From Halovulum dunhuangense (GTDB lineage: Bacteria > Pseudomonadota > Alphaproteobacteria > Rhodobacterales > Rhodobacteraceae): 64,000 bases of DNA. Below the pieces are notes generated by a model. The model did no database searches. It was given only the letters and a program-made list of their open reading frames with translations, and was not told where the DNA came from. This document shows, in pieces, positions 16,694 through 32,680 of the stretch (positions within the stretch are counted from its first letter, which is position 1; each line of letters begins with the position of its first letter). Both the position numbers and the translations under genes were made by a program. The stretch lies in NCBI RefSeq assembly GCF_013093415.1, contig NZ_JABFBC010000001.1:2046001-2110000 (forward strand), written 5' to 3'.

Positions 16694-17191
16694 ATGGCCG
16701 GCAGCGTGAACAAGGTGATCCTCATCGGCAATCTGGGCGCCGATCCCGAGGTGCGAAGCTTCCAGAACGGGGGCAAGGTCTGCAACCTGCGGATCGCCAC
16801 ATCCGAGCGCTGGCGCGACCGCAACAGCGGCGAGAACCGCGAAAAGACCGAATGGCACAACGTCGCCATCTTCGCGGAACCGCTGGTCAAGATCGCCGAG
16901 CAGTATCTGCGCAAGGGATCCAAGGTCTATGTCGAGGGTCAGCTGGAAACGCGCAAATGGCAGGACCAGTCCGGCCAGGACCGTTACACCACCGAGGTCG
17001 TGCTGCGTCCCTACAAGGGCGAGCTGACCATGCTCGACGGTCGCGGCGAGGGCGGCGGTGGCGGTGGCGGCGGCTCCTCCTATGGCGGGGGCTCGGGCTC
17101 CTACGGGGGCGGCAACGACCGCGATTACGGCAGCGGCATGCAGCAGCCCTCGGGCCCGCCGCGCGACATGGACGACGACATCCCGTTCTGA
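16694..17191 (+). CDS. ssb: Single-stranded DNA-binding protein
   Basis: A 165-residue SSB. The N-terminal OB fold (residues 1-110, [16 protein letters not shown] and WHNVAIF motifs) binds single-stranded DNA. A Gly/Ser-rich linker follows (about 118-150), and the acidic tail DMDDDIPF recruits partner proteins such as RecG, RecO and Pol III chi (HolC), whose genes also occur in this window. The ATG at 16694 follows GGAGGG at a suitable distance; the frame is open further upstream without a start of the right kind. A bulged hairpin closes the gene before gyrA. Confidence 0.96.
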   Translation: MAGSVNKVILIGNLGADPEVRSFQNGGKVCNLRIATSERWRDRNSGENREKTEWHNVAIFAEPLVKIAEQYLRKGSKVYVEGQLETRKWQDQSGQDRYTTEVVLRPYKGELTMLDGRGEGGGGGGGGSSYGGGSGSYGGGNDRDYGSGMQQPSGPPRDMDDDIPF

Positions 17192-17206
17192 GACCGACAA
17201 TCCGGC

Positions 17207-17235
17207 GCCCGGCGGGCAGAAATCCGCCCCCGGGC
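17207..17235 (+). terminator. Hairpin terminator after ssb
   Basis: The arms GCCCGG-C-GGGC (17207-17217) and GCCCCCGGGC (17226-17235) form ten pairs with one bulged C and an AT-rich loop AGAAATCC. It starts 16 bases after the ssb stop. Only short T content follows. Confidence 0.55.
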
Positions 17236-17322
17236 GGCCCTCTTGCGTTGCAGTCGCATCTCGCGGCGGGCTATAGTCGCCCACGCAATATCTAGCGTTT
17301 CAGCCCGGCAAGAAGGCACCGC

Positions 17323-20049
<2,727 letters not shown>

Positions 20050-20193
20050 GCCCAGCGGCTCGGGCCCATCCGCAATTGGTGCTGGATAGAAAACAAATCG
20101 TGTAATGCTTTAAGGATTGTTCCCGTCCCGGGTTGCGGTATCTGAAGGGCGTCGCAACCCGCACCGACACACCCAAACACAGGGAACACAGAC

Positions 20194-20619
20194 ATGACCG
20201 CAGTTTCGACCTTTGCCGCGCCGCTTGGCCGGTTCCTTCTCGCCTTCATCTTCATCTTCGCAGGCTTCGGCAAGCTGGGCGATGTCCAGGGCACCGCGGG
20301 CTACATCGCCTCGGGCGGCCTGCCGGGCTTTCTGGTCTATCCGACCATCGCGCTGGAAATCGTCGGCGGCCTGTTCATCCTGGTGGGCTACCAGGTCCGC
20401 GTGACCGCGCTGCTGCTGGCCGGCTTCTCGCTGCTTTCGGGCTTCCTCTACCACTACCTGCCCGCCCAGGGCATGGAGGGCTTCGCCCAGATGGCCGAGA
20501 TGAACCAGTTCTTCAAGAACGTCTCGATCGCCGGCGGCTTCCTGCTGCTGACCGCGCTGGGCGCTGGCCCGCTGTCGGTGGACAACCGCAACGATGGCGG
20601 CACGCCCGCCCGCGCCTGA
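20194..20619 (+). CDS. DoxX-family membrane protein
   Basis: A 141-residue integral membrane protein with about four hydrophobic spans, typical of the DoxX family. The FIFIFAGFGKLGD segment after the first span and the PTIALEIVGGLFILVGYQ segment are family motifs. DoxX relatives are linked to thiosulfate oxidation or redox stress, but most are uncharacterised. The 144 bases upstream contain a relatively AT-rich stretch (20086-20125) that may hold its promoter. A perfect GC hairpin follows. Confidence 0.85.
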   Translation: MTAVSTFAAPLGRFLLAFIFIFAGFGKLGDVQGTAGYIASGGLPGFLVYPTIALEIVGGLFILVGYQVRVTALLLAGFSLLSGFLYHYLPAQGMEGFAQMAEMNQFFKNVSIAGGFLLLTALGAGPLSVDNRNDGGTPARA

Positions 20620-20636
20620 CCGCAACCGCACCGTTT

Positions 20637-20662
20637 CGGGGCCGCCCTTGGGGGCGGCCCCG
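20637..20662 (+). terminator. Hairpin after the DoxX gene
   Basis: An 11-bp perfect stem (CGGGGCCGCCC with GGGCGGCCCCG) around the tetraloop TTGG, starting 18 bases after the stop. There is no T-run, but the stem is the strongest in this part of the window. Confidence 0.65.
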
Positions 20663-20766
20663 ACCCGTTGCAGGCCATGCACCGCGCCCTTTCCCGCCCC
20701 GGCATGGCCAGAATGCGACAATCGTGATACGATAATACCCGTCGCCATCAATCTGGAGCCGCTCCA

Positions 20767-21612
20767 ATGGCCGGGGCCAGGCTGACCGAGGTACGAGAGA
20801 TCTGGGAGTCCGCCGCACCCGGCTGGGCGAAATGGGAAGCGACGCTTACCTCCCAGTTTTCCGATGTCACCGACACCCTGATCGACATGGCGGGGGTCCG
20901 CCCCGGGATGCGCGTGCTGGACGTCGCCTGCGGCGCGGGCAGCACAAGCCAGAAGCTCGCGCAGCGGGTCGGGTCCAGGGGGCGCGTGGTTGCCAGCGAC
21001 ATTTCGGCACGCATGCTGGAATATCTTCGGCAGAGTGCCGCAGAAGCGGGCATCGACACGATCGAGACGCTCGAATGCGCGGCCGAGTCGCTGGGCGACG
21101 CGCCGGGTCCGTTCGACGCCGCGGTTTGCCGGCTGGGGCTGATGCTGTTTCCCGCGCCGGACACCGCCCTTCAGGGCGTGCGTCGCGTCCTGGCGCCCGG
21201 GGCGCGGTTTGCCGCGCTGGTCTTCACGACGCCACAGCGGAACCCCTACATGGCGCAGCCGCTGGGCATCCTGATGCGGCATGCAGGCAAGTCGCCGCCG
21301 CCTCCGGGCCAGCCCGGCATCTTCGCGCTGGGCGCGGAAGGGATGCTGGCCCGCATGATCGGCGATGCCGGTTTCGAGGATATCGAGACGCGTACCCTGC
21401 AGGCGGAACTTCGTCTTCCGGACGCCGCCGTCGCGCAGACGATGATGCAGGATGCCTTCGGCGTCTTCCGCGCGTTGGTGGCAGGGCTTTCGCCCGAGGA
21501 ACGCGCCCGCGCCTGGGACGAGGTCGCCGAGTGCCTGGCGCGGTTCGAGACGGACCGGGGCTTCGAGGCGCAGTTCGAATTCGTTCTCGCATCGGGGGCA
21601 AGGCCCGCCTGA
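20767..21612 (+). CDS. Class I SAM-dependent methyltransferase
   Basis: A 281-residue methyltransferase with motif [16 protein letters not shown] near residue 52, an acidic strand end VVASDIS that would bind the ribose of SAM, and a [15 protein letters not shown] region at the end of strand 4. It resembles ubiquinone/menaquinone methyltransferase-like (UbiE-like) proteins in general layout, but the substrate cannot be told. It is 147 bases after DoxX and 52 bases before trmFO in the same direction. The ATG is preceded by GGAGCC at a normal distance. Confidence 0.82.
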   Translation: MAGARLTEVREIWESAAPGWAKWEATLTSQFSDVTDTLIDMAGVRPGMRVLDVACGAGSTSQKLAQRVGSRGRVVASDISARMLEYLRQSAAEAGIDTIETLECAAESLGDAPGPFDAAVCRLGLMLFPAPDTALQGVRRVLAPGARFAALVFTTPQRNPYMAQPLGILMRHAGKSPPPPGQPGIFALGAEGMLARMIGDAGFEDIETRTLQAELRLPDAAVAQTMMQDAFGVFRALVAGLSPEERARAWDEVAECLARFETDRGFEAQFEFVLASGARPA

Positions 21613-21664
21613 GCGGCGCGCGCGACCCCTTTCCTTTTTCCCGTGTTTTCCCTACATCCCGCGC

Positions 21665-23053
21665 ATGAAGTTGAACCCCATCCATATCGTCGGCGGCGGC
21701 ATGGCCGGATCCGAGGCCGCCTGGCAGATCGCCCAGGCGGGCATCCCGGTGGTGCTGCACGAGATGCGGCCCGTCACCGGCACCTTCGCCCACCAGACCA
21801 GCGATTTCGCGGAACTCGTCTGTTCCAACTCCTTCCGCTCGGACGACCACGAGAACAACGCCGTCGGCCTGCTGCATTGGGAGATGCGCGCGGCGGGCGG
21901 GCTGATCATGGAGATGGGCGACCGCCACCAGCTGCCCGCGGGCGGCGCGCTGGCCGTGGACCGCCACGCCTTTTCCGCCGCCGTGACCGAGCGGCTGACC
22001 AGCCATCCGCTGATCGAGATCGACCGCGCCGAGGTTTCGGGCCTGCCGCCCGCCGACTGGGGCAGCACCATCGTGGCCACCGGTCCGCTGACTTCGGCCA
22101 GCCTGGCCCAGGCGATCCGGGCCGCGACCGGCGAGGAGTCGCTCGCCTTCTTCGATGCCATCGCGCCGATCGTCTATGCCGATTCGATCGACATGAGCCG
22201 CGCCTGGTTCCAGTCCCGCTACGACAAGGGCGACACCGAGGAAGAGCGCACCGCCTATCTGAACTGCCCGATGAACCGCGAACAGTATGACCGCTTCATC
22301 GACGCGCTGCTGGCGGCGGAGAAGTCCGAGTTCAAGGACTGGGAAAAGGACACCCCCTATTTCGAGGGCTGCCTGCCGGTCGAGGTGATGGCCGAGCGCG
22401 GGCGCGAGACGCTGCGCCACGGGCCCATGAAGCCCGTGGGCCTGACCAACCCGCACAACCCCACCGAAAAACCCTACGCGGTGGTCCAACTTCGGCGCGA
22501 CAACGCGCTGGGGACGCTGTTCAACATCGTGGGTTTCCAGACCAAGATGAAATACGGCGCCCAGACGGAAGTCCTGCGCCTGATCCCCGGCCTGGAGGAG
22601 GCGAGCTTCGCCCGGCTGGGCGGCATCCACCGCAACACCTTCCTCAACTCGCCGCGGCTGCTCGACGGTCAGCTGCGGCTGAAGTCCCACCCCCATATCC
22701 GCTTTGCCGGCCAGGTCACGGGCGTCGAGGGCTATGTCGAAAGCGCGTCGATGGGGCTGCTTGCCGGGCGCCTGGCCGCGGCCGAGGCGTTGGGCCAGCG
22801 GCTGGATCCGCCGCCCTTCACCACCGCGATCGGCGCGCTGGTGAACCACATCACGGGGGGCGCGGATGCGCGGACCTTCCAGCCGATGAACGTCAATTTC
22901 GGCCTGTTCCCCCCGCTGGAGGATGCGCGCGGCGGACGGCGCGGCCGGAAAGAGCGCTACAAGGCCTATACCGACCGCGCGAAGGCCGAGTTCACCGCCT
23001 GGCTCGGGGCCGCCGCGCAGCCCGGGGGGCCAGCGGCGCAGGCCGCGCAATAA
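21665..23053 (+). CDS. trmFO: Methylenetetrahydrofolate-tRNA-(uracil-5-)-methyltransferase
   Basis: A 462-residue FAD-dependent enzyme that makes 5-methyluridine at position 54 of tRNA using methylene-tetrahydrofolate. The N-terminal FAD motif [15 protein letters not shown] (residues 6-20) and the active-site Cys53 in [11 protein letters not shown] are conserved. The GLVNH-like [21 protein letters not shown] stretch near the C terminus is diagnostic. The start at 21665 is the family start; the frame is open upstream across the preceding gene only by composition. gluQ begins four bases after its stop. Confidence 0.95.
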   Translation: MKLNPIHIVGGGMAGSEAAWQIAQAGIPVVLHEMRPVTGTFAHQTSDFAELVCSNSFRSDDHENNAVGLLHWEMRAAGGLIMEMGDRHQLPAGGALAVDRHAFSAAVTERLTSHPLIEIDRAEVSGLPPADWGSTIVATGPLTSASLAQAIRAATGEESLAFFDAIAPIVYADSIDMSRAWFQSRYDKGDTEEERTAYLNCPMNREQYDRFIDALLAAEKSEFKDWEKDTPYFEGCLPVEVMAERGRETLRHGPMKPVGLTNPHNPTEKPYAVVQLRRDNALGTLFNIVGFQTKMKYGAQTEVLRLIPGLEEASFARLGGIHRNTFLNSPRLLDGQLRLKSHPHIRFAGQVTGVEGYVESASMGLLAGRLAAAEALGQRLDPPPFTTAIGALVNHITGGADARTFQPMNVNFGLFPPLEDARGGRRGRKERYKAYTDRAKAEFTAWLGAAAQPGGPAAQAAQ

Positions 23054-23057
23054 CGCG

Positions 23058-23918
23058 GTGCGGACAGAGCGCTTCGCCCCCTCGCCCACTGGCCCGCTGC
23101 ATCTGGGCCATGCCTTTTCCGCCCTGACCGCCTGGGATCATGCCCGGGCGTCGGGCGGGCAGTTCCTGCTCAGGATCGAGGATATCGACCAGAGCCGCGC
23201 CCGCCCCGAATGGGAGGCGCGGATCCTCGACGACCTGCACTGGCTGGGGATCGACTGGCCCGAACCCGTCTTGCGCCAATCGACCCGCCTGCCCGCCTAT
23301 CGCGCCGCACTCGCGGATCTCTGGGCGCGGGGACTGATCTTTGCCTGTTCGTGCAACCGCCGCGACATCGCCGCTGCCTTGTCGGCCCCGCAGGAGGGCG
23401 CAGAGATCCCGATGGGCCCCGACGGCCCCATCTATCCCGGCACCTGCCGCGCGCAGGGGCGCGGCCCCGACCTGCCCTTTCCGCCCGAGGGCGTGGCGCT
23501 GCGCCTCGACATGGCGCGCGCGGTCGGGACGCTGCGCGGACCGCTGTCCTTCGATGAGACCGGGGAACCTGGGCAGGGGCGCGTCGCGCTGGACCCCGCC
23601 CGGCTGCTGGCAGAGGTCGGCGACGTGGTGCTCGCGCGCCGCGACATGGGCACAAGCTATCACCTTGCGGTCGTGCTGGACGACGCCTTCCAGGGCGTCA
23701 CCCATGTCACCCGGGGCCGCGACCTGTTCGAGGCGACGCAGATCCATGTCGTGCTGCAATCGCTGCTGGACCTGCCGACGCCGGTCTATCACCACCACCG
23801 CCTGATCCGCGATGCCGCCGGCAAGCGGCTGGCCAAGCGCGACGATGCGCGGGCCATCGCGAAATACCGCGCCGAAGGCGCAAGCCCCGCCGATATCCGC
23901 GCGATGGTCGGGCTATAG
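23058..23918 (+). CDS. gluQ: Glutamyl-Q tRNA(Asp) synthetase
   Basis: A 286-residue truncated paralogue of glutamyl-tRNA synthetase lacking the anticodon-binding domain. It attaches glutamate to queuosine in tRNA-Asp. The HIGH motif is HLGH (residues 15-18), the KMSKS-type loop is KRLAKR, and the zinc-type cysteines appear in CSC and in YPGTCR. I use a GTG start at 23058, four bases after the trmFO stop, because it puts the [15 protein letters not shown] motif at the correct distance. Its 3' end overlaps the opposing hisI gene by six bases. Confidence 0.92.
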   Translation: MRTERFAPSPTGPLHLGHAFSALTAWDHARASGGQFLLRIEDIDQSRARPEWEARILDDLHWLGIDWPEPVLRQSTRLPAYRAALADLWARGLIFACSCNRRDIAAALSAPQEGAEIPMGPDGPIYPGTCRAQGRGPDLPFPPEGVALRLDMARAVGTLRGPLSFDETGEPGQGRVALDPARLLAEVGDVVLARRDMGTSYHLAVVLDDAFQGVTHVTRGRDLFEATQIHVVLQSLLDLPTPVYHHHRLIRDAAGKRLAKRDDARAIAKYRAEGASPADIRAMVGL

Positions 23919-24275
23919 CATCGGCCGGGCGGTCACCGTCTCCTGCCCGCCGGCAACATCCGTGTAGAAGCAGGACCGGCGGTTGGTGTGGCAGGCCGGG
24001 CCGGTCTGATCGACCTGCATCAGGATGCAATCCCGGTCGCAATCCACGCTCAGCCGCACCAGGCGCTGCACATGGCCCGATGTCTCGCCCTTGCGCCAGA
24101 GCGCCTGGCGCGAGCGCGACCAGTAGGTGACCTGCCCGCTGCCAAGCGTCTCTGCCAGGCTCTCGCGGTTCATCCAGGCCATCATCAGCACCTCGCCGGT
24201 GGCATGGTCCTGGGCGATGGCGGGGATCAGGCCGTTCGCATCCCATTTCAGTGTTTCCGGATCGAACCGCGTCAT
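23913..24275 (-). CDS. hisI: Phosphoribosyl-AMP cyclohydrolase
   Basis: A 120-residue stand-alone HisI that opens the adenine ring of phosphoribosyl-AMP in histidine synthesis. Metal- and zinc-binding residues are seen in VDCDRDC (residues 77-83) and in [14 protein letters not shown] (91-104), with Cys79, Cys95 and Cys102 as likely zinc ligands. No HisE domain is fused, as usual in alphaproteobacteria. It overlaps the gluQ 3' end by six bases in a convergent arrangement and is divergent from the NifU-like gene. Confidence 0.95.
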   Translation of the reverse strand: MTRFDPETLKWDANGLIPAIAQDHATGEVLMMAWMNRESLAETLGSGQVTYWSRSRQALWRKGETSGHVQRLVRLSVDCDRDCILMQVDQTGPACHTNRRSCFYTDVAGGQETVTARPML

Positions 24276-24353
24276 TTCCGTCCTGCCTCTTTTCGCATCC
24301 CGGGGTCTGAGCTAAATATCGGGCATGACGCGGTTTGCAAGATGGAAGCGGCC

Positions 24354-24803
24354 ATGAGCACGGACAGCGACCTGATCAAGCTCTATTCCCAGCGCATCCT
24401 GGCGCTGTCGGCCTCGATTCCGCATCAGGCGCCGCTGGCGGACCCGCAGGCGGTGGCCAAGACCCGCTCGCCCTTGTGCGGGTCCACCGTCACGGTGGCG
24501 CTTCGGCTGAAGGATGGCCGCATCTCCGAGTATTCGCAGGACGTGAAGGCCTGTGCCCTTGGCCAGGCCTCGGCCGCGGTGTCGGGCGCGGTCATGCCGG
24601 GCCGCACCCGCGAGGACGTGGCGCGCGCCCGCGACCAGCTGCGCGCCATGCTGAAAGAGAACGGGCCCGTGCCCGACGCCCCCTTCGAGGGGTTCGAGGT
24701 GCTCTTGCCCGCACGCGACTACAAGAACCGCCACGCCTCGATCCTGCTGACGCTGGACGCGACGGTCGAGGCATTCGACAAGGCGCTCGAAGCGGCGGCC
24801 TGA
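24354..24803 (+). CDS. IscU/NifU-like Fe-S scaffold protein with two of three ligand cysteines
   Basis: A 149-residue protein with the IscU/SufU fold. Cys42 in PLCGSTV and Cys67 in KACALGQASA match the first two cluster ligands. The usual third cysteine, in the HCSIL context of IscU, is Ala128 here (RHASILL). It may therefore hold clusters with other residues or play a sulfur-relay or regulatory role. The ATG at 24354 has GGAAG just upstream; an in-frame ATG at 24342 would add MEAA and has no such site. It is divergent from hisI and not near the iscR operon. Confidence 0.82.
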   Translation: MSTDSDLIKLYSQRILALSASIPHQAPLADPQAVAKTRSPLCGSTVTVALRLKDGRISEYSQDVKACALGQASAAVSGAVMPGRTREDVARARDQLRAMLKENGPVPDAPFEGFEVLLPARDYKNRHASILLTLDATVEAFDKALEAAA

Positions 24804-24817
24804 TCCGGCATCGAACC

Positions 24818-24854
24818 AAAAAAATCGCCGCTGCGGGCGCACCCGAGCGGCGAA
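24818..24854. terminator. Bidirectional terminator with strong U-tract on the minus strand
   Basis: Arms TCGCCGCT (24825-24832) and AGCGGCGA (24846-24853) enclose a second stem CGGG/CCCG, with one bulged G and loop CGCA. On the minus strand it is followed by a run of seven Us, so it ends the leftward transcript of the tiny SOS gene. On the plus strand it follows the scaffold gene. Confidence 0.82.
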
Positions 24855-24955
24855 AAGTGGCGTCCTTGGTCCGGCAGAGCCTCATCCCAGGCAGCAGGAT
24901 GACGGGCCCATATGCGCGGGAGGCATGTCCGCGCGCCGGGAAGTCCGCAGGCAGT

Positions 24956-25081
24956 TCAGAAAACGATACCGGGCAGCGCAAGCCCCACCGTCAGGATCAC
25001 GCAGATCGCGGCAAGCCCGATCGCGTCCCCCAGCAACATCAGGGCGGCGGGGCGTTCCATGTCGAGGATCTGGCGCATCAT
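24956..25081 (-). CDS. Tiny hydrophobic membrane protein behind a perfect SOS box
   Basis: A 41-residue reading frame that I do not recognise. The N terminus is polar (MMRQILDMERP) and is followed by a hydrophobic stretch over about residues 12-41 containing one acidic residue (Asp19) and one cysteine (Cys26), ending GIVF. GGGAG lies four to seven bases ahead of two adjacent ATGs (25081 and 25078), either of which could start. A perfect LexA box (25137-25151) abuts a TTGACC hexamer upstream, and a terminator with seven Us lies downstream. It is thus a complete small transcription unit. In layout it resembles SOS-induced small membrane proteins such as SidA (division inhibitor in Caulobacter) and TisB (E. 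coli toxin), but no sequence relation is claimed. Confidence 0.7.
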   Translation of the reverse strand: MMRQILDMERPAALMLLGDAIGLAAICVILTVGLALPGIVF

Positions 25082-25130
25082 CTGTCTCCCGTCAGGTGTT
25101 GCCAGATTGTTCTCACGATTCCCCGCGACT

Positions 25131-25151
25131 GGTCAAGAACTTTTTAAGAAC
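25131..25151 (-). promoter_or_regulatory. Perfect LexA (SOS) box abutting a -35 hexamer
   Basis: The plus strand reads GAAC-TTTTTAA-GAAC (25137-25151), an exact match to the alphaproteobacterial LexA operator GAAC-N7-GAAC. On the minus strand the box is followed at once by TTGACC (25131-25136), a good -35 element; a weak -10 candidate (AACAAT) lies 19 bases on. The box is 56 bases ahead of the 41-residue membrane protein and 31 bases beyond the recG stop, so it can only drive the small gene. Confidence 0.8.
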
Positions 25152-25181
25152 ATTTGAGAACGAAGCGGAACGCCGGGCGCC

Positions 25182-27275
<2,094 letters not shown>

Positions 27276-27306
27276 CGCGGCATATGACGGCAGCGGGCGG
27301 CGCGGA

Positions 27307-29469
<2,163 letters not shown>

Positions 29470-29512
29470 TTAGACCGCCTGTCCGCGCTTGGCCAGCGGC
29501 GCGCGTGGTCCC

Positions 29513-30232
29513 TCAGGCCCTGAGCGCAAGCCCCTGGCGCGCGCGGGTGATGGCGGACTGCGGCTCGCGCAGGACATAGCCGCGGCCCCACACCGTCTCG
29601 ATGAAGCTTTCGCCGCCCGTCGCCTCGGCCAGTTTCTTGCGCAGCTTGCAGATGAAGACGTCGATGATCTTGAGCTCCGGCTCGTCCATGCCGCCATAAA
29701 GATGGTTGAGGAACATCTCCTTGGTCAGCGTGGTGCCCTTGCGCAGGCTGAGCAGCTCGAGCATCTGGTACTCCTTGCCGGTCAGGTGCACCGGCTGCCC
29801 GTCCACCTCGACGGTCCTGGTATCCAGGTTCACCGCGACCGGCCCGGTGGTGATGATCGACTGCGCATGGCCCTTGGAGCGGCGGACGATCGCGTGGATC
29901 CGGGCAACCAGTTCCTCACGGTGGAAGGGCTTGGTCATGTAGTCGTCGGCCCCGAAGCCGAAGCCGCGGATCTTGCTTTCGGTGTCGTCCAGCCCCGACA
30001 GGATCAGGATCGGCGTCGAGATCTTGGACAGGCGCAGCTGGCGCATCACCTCGTGCCCGGTCATGTCCGGAAGGTTCAGGTCCAGCAGGATCAGGTCGTA
30101 GTCATAGAGCCGCGCCAGATCGACCCCCTCCTCGCCCAGATCGGTCGCGTACACGTTGAGATTGGCGCTGGTCAGCATCATCTCGACGCTTTTCGAGGTG
30201 GCGGGATCGTCCTCGACGAGCAGTACGCGCAT
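29513..30232 (-). CDS. ctrA: Cell-cycle response regulator CtrA
   Basis: A 239-residue OmpR-type response regulator nearly identical in key regions to alphaproteobacterial CtrA. Asp51 in ILLDLNLPD is the phosphorylation site, Lys104-type [10 protein letters not shown] closes the receiver, and the DNA-binding domain contains [12 protein letters not shown] and the [11 protein letters not shown] recognition helix. In Rhodobacteraceae CtrA controls motility and gene-transfer-agent genes, while in Caulobacter it is essential for the cell cycle. The C terminus ends GLALRA and lacks the double-alanine end used for ClpXP turnover in Caulobacter. A CtrA-type site upstream (30310-30328) suggests autoregulation. 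Confidence 0.95.
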   Translation of the reverse strand: MRVLLVEDDPATSKSVEMMLTSANLNVYATDLGEEGVDLARLYDYDLILLDLNLPDMTGHEVMRQLRLSKISTPILILSGLDDTESKIRGFGFGADDYMTKPFHREELVARIHAIVRRSKGHAQSIITTGPVAVNLDTRTVEVDGQPVHLTGKEYQMLELLSLRKGTTLTKEMFLNHLYGGMDEPELKIIDVFICKLRKKLAEATGGESFIETVWGRGYVLREPQSAITRARQGLALRA

Positions 30233-30309
30233 GGCTTGCCTCCGCAGCGTGAATTCGTTTCGACCGTTCTTCGTCTCGTTCGTTTCAACCACTCGATGTC
30301 TAGGTCCCA

Positions 30310-30328
30310 ATGGTTAATCGAACATTAC
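30310..30328 (-). promoter_or_regulatory. CtrA box in the ctrA promoter
   Basis: On the minus strand this reads GTAA-TGTTCGA-TTAACCAT. It holds the 8-base half-site TTAACCAT exactly and the full TTAA-N7-TTAAC with one mismatch. It is 78 bases upstream of the ctrA ATG, downstream of sciP, and would serve autoregulation. In Caulobacter the ctrA promoter is bound by CtrA and by SciP. Confidence 0.6.
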
Positions 30329-30356
30329 CACCGGAGGTTGTTTTTTATCAATACCG

Positions 30357-30635
30357 TTAAACTTTTCGGTATTTCTGCACCGCCGTCGCGCGCAGGGCCC
30401 GCGGTCCCCAGGTTTCCATCGCGACGCGCCAGCCGTTCAGCTCTTCGGTTGAAAGCCCGTAGATCTCGCAGGCCTCTTCCTCTGTCAGCAGGCCGCTGGT
30501 CACCGCATGGACCACCACGGCCTTGCGCCGCGCGACCCAGCGATGTTCGCCCCGGGGCGGCAGATCCGACCGCGTCAGCCGGCTGCCATCCGCCAAGGTC
30601 ACGAAAAGCGGCCCCTTTTCCCGCCTGACATACAT
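30357..30635 (-). CDS. sciP: SciP-like CtrA inhibitory protein (DUF1153)
   Basis: A 92-residue basic protein of the DUF1153 family, to which SciP belongs. In Caulobacter SciP binds CtrA and blocks transcription from CtrA promoters, including that of ctrA. Diagnostic features are [18 protein letters not shown] (residues 25-42), [14 protein letters not shown] and the W...A...QKYRKV end. The ATG at 30635 has an AAGGGG site; an ATG seven codons upstream is possible. Its position directly upstream of ctrA in the same direction supports the identity. Confidence 0.85.
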   Translation of the reverse strand: MYVRREKGPLFVTLADGSRLTRSDLPPRGEHRWVARRKAVVVHAVTSGLLTEEEACEIYGLSTEELNGWRVAMETWGPRALRATAVQKYRKV

Positions 30636-30710
30636 GTTGCACCCCTTCTTTCTCATGCTCCCGGGAACCGGATTAGGCCCGTTGGCCTTAAGCCGGGATG
30701 AAGGGGCGGG

Positions 30711-30750
30711 GTTGTATGTGTCTCGGGTTTTATTATATTTCCCCGGATTT
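30711..30750 (+). promoter_or_regulatory. Candidate promoter of mnmA
   Basis: TTGTAT followed after 16 bases by TATATT, in an AT-rich island that stands out from the surrounding composition. It lies just upstream of mnmA (start 30766). The -35 and -10 matches are partial. Confidence 0.4.
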
Positions 30751-30765
30751 TCCGGAGCATCAGCC

Positions 30766-31932
30766 ATGACCCAGACCGCGACCGCCGCGACGCATCCGGC
30801 GGACATGCCCCTCAATTCGCTGGGCTTTGCCAAGCGCCCCGAGGATACCCGCGTCCTCGTGGCGATGTCGGGCGGCGTGGACAGTTCGGTCGTGGCCGCC
30901 ATGCTCAAGCGCGAGGGCTATGACGTGGTGGGCGTCACGCTCCAGCTTTACGATCACGGCGCGGCGCTGGCGAAAAAGGGTGCCTGCTGCGCGGGGCGCG
31001 ATATCCACGACGCCCGGCGCGTGGCCGAGACGATGGGCTTTCCCCACTACGTTCTCGACTACGAGAACCGCTTTCGCGAAAGCGTGATCGACGAGTTCGC
31101 CGACGCCTATCTGGCGGGCGCGACGCCGGTGCCCTGCATCCGCTGCAACGAGCGGGTGAAGTTCCGCGACCTGCTGGAAACCGCCCGCGATCTCGATGCC
31201 GACTGCATGGCGACCGGGCACTACATCCAGCGCAGGATGGGCCCGCACAAGGCAGAGCTGCACCGCGCGGCCGACCCGGACCGCGACCAGAGCTATTTCC
31301 TGTTCTCGACGACGCAGGACCAGCTCGACTATCTGCGCTTTCCGCTGGGCCACCTGAAATCCAAGGCCGAGACCCGCGCGCTGGCCCATGAGTTCGGCCT
31401 CGTGGTGGCCGACAAGCCCGACAGCCAGGACATCTGCTTCGTGCCCAACGGCTCTTACGCCGCGGTGATCGAGAAGCTGCGCCCGGGCGCGGCGGAACCG
31501 GGCGACATCGTGGACATGGCAGGCAATGTGCTGGGCCGGCACGAGGGCGTGATCCATTACACGATCGGCCAGCGCCGCGGGCTTGGCATCGGCGGCGGCG
31601 AGCCGCTTTACGTCGTCAGGCTCGACGCGGATGCGCGCCGCGTGGTCGTGGGCCCGCGCACGGCCCTGGCCACCGCCCGCGTGCCGGTGCGCGAGGTGAA
31701 CTGGCTGGGCGACGCCCCCTTCGAGAGCGCCCCCGAGGGCGGCTGGGAGGTGGGCGTCAAGGTCCGCTCCACCCGCCCGCCGAAGCCCGCGCGCCTGCAT
31801 CCGACCGGCCCGCACGGCGCCATCGTCGAGTTGATCGCCCCCGAGGAAGGCGTGGCGCCCGGACAGGCCTGCGTCTTCTACGCGCCCGAGGGCAGCCGTG
31901 TACTGGGCGGCGGCTGGATCACGCGCGACTGA
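30766..31932 (+). CDS. mnmA: tRNA-specific 2-thiouridylase MnmA
   Basis: A 388-residue enzyme that adds sulfur to uridine 34 of tRNA-Lys, -Glu and -Gln, taking persulfide sulfur relayed from the cysteine desulfurase. The PP-loop SGGVDS sits at residues 35-40. The catalytic cysteines are Cys127 in [11 protein letters not shown] and Cys224 in DICFV, at the same spacing as E. coli Cys102 and Cys199. [14 protein letters not shown] is another family motif. The ATG at 30766 follows GGAGCATCAGCC. It is divergent from sciP. Confidence 0.95.
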   Translation: MTQTATAATHPADMPLNSLGFAKRPEDTRVLVAMSGGVDSSVVAAMLKREGYDVVGVTLQLYDHGAALAKKGACCAGRDIHDARRVAETMGFPHYVLDYENRFRESVIDEFADAYLAGATPVPCIRCNERVKFRDLLETARDLDADCMATGHYIQRRMGPHKAELHRAADPDRDQSYFLFSTTQDQLDYLRFPLGHLKSKAETRALAHEFGLVVADKPDSQDICFVPNGSYAAVIEKLRPGAAEPGDIVDMAGNVLGRHEGVIHYTIGQRRGLGIGGGEPLYVVRLDADARRVVVGPRTALATARVPVREVNWLGDAPFESAPEGGWEVGVKVRSTRPPKPARLHPTGPHGAIVELIAPEEGVAPGQACVFYAPEGSRVLGGGWITRD

Positions 31933-32194
31933 CGCGCATCGCCCGGTCCGACAGGCGCCAGGCATCGCTGGATCGCGTTTCCCGACAAAGGGTTACAGGC
32001 ATTTCCTGAACCGGCTCCCGGCCCGTCGCGAAGCATGTTTCGGCGACAGTCTCAGGGCCGCGCCATCGACCTGCGGGCCTGATCGCGGCCGGGACCGTGC
32101 AGGGCTCGGGATGCCGGACACCGGCGGGCTTCGCATCCGGCCCCTGCGTGCTATGCATGGCGCGACGACGGGACATCTGCGGCCGGGGGATGAC

Positions 32195-32680
32195 ATGGAA
32201 CCGCTCTGGGATTTCGCGCTGAGGGTCTATGGCCGGCCGAACGTGTCGGCGGCCTGCCTGCGCCTTCAGGAACGCTGCGGCGCCGATGTGCCCATGCTGC
32301 TTTTCGCGGCCTGGCTCGGCGCCGGTGGCCGCATGCTGGCGCAGGACCGGATGGCCGCCTTCGACGCCCGCATCGCCCCCTGGCGGGACGAGGTTGTCCG
32401 CCCGCTGCGCGCGGTGCGGCAGCGCATGAAAACCGGTCCCGCCCCCGCGCCGGATGCCGCGACAGAGGCGCTGCGCACAAAGGTCAAGGCAGCCGAGCTG
32501 GGCGCCGAACGGATCGAGCTGGACCTGCTGGAGACACTGGCCATGCAGGACATGGACAGCCTGCCACGGGCAGCCGATGCCGTGGCGCGCAACCTGGAAA
32601 CCGCGCTTGCCCATTACGGCGGGCGGCCCGATGCGGACGCCCGCGCGGCGCTTGCGATCCTTGCCGGCGCGGTCGGTTAA
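32195..32680 (+). CDS. TIGR02444/DUF2390-type protein
   Basis: A 161-residue, mainly helical protein. The opening pattern LWDFALRVYGRPNVSAACLRLQERCGADVPMLLF is that of the TIGR02444 family, whose function is unknown. Residues 40-75 include RMLAQDRMAAFDARIAPWRDEVVRPLRAVR, a family core. It is soluble, with no signal peptide. The ATG at 32195 follows GGGGGATGAC; the frame is open much farther upstream but without a better start. The 262 bases before it hold no gene that I can support. The stop overlaps ubiX by four bases in a convergent arrangement. Confidence 0.75.
   Translation: MEPLWDFALRVYGRPNVSAACLRLQERCGADVPMLLFAAWLGAGGRMLAQDRMAAFDARIAPWRDEVVRPLRAVRQRMKTGPAPAPDAATEALRTKVKAAELGAERIELDLLETLAMQDMDSLPRAADAVARNLETALAHYGGRPDADARAALAILAGAVG

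Noticed and set aside
30266-30281. GTTC repeat upstream of ctrA resembling a LexA box
   Set aside because: The two GTTC halves are separated by eight bases, not seven, which is not the operator spacing.
31933-32194. Possible extra gene before the TIGR02444-type gene
   Set aside because: The frame is open but has no ribosome-binding site, and family members start at the position chosen.
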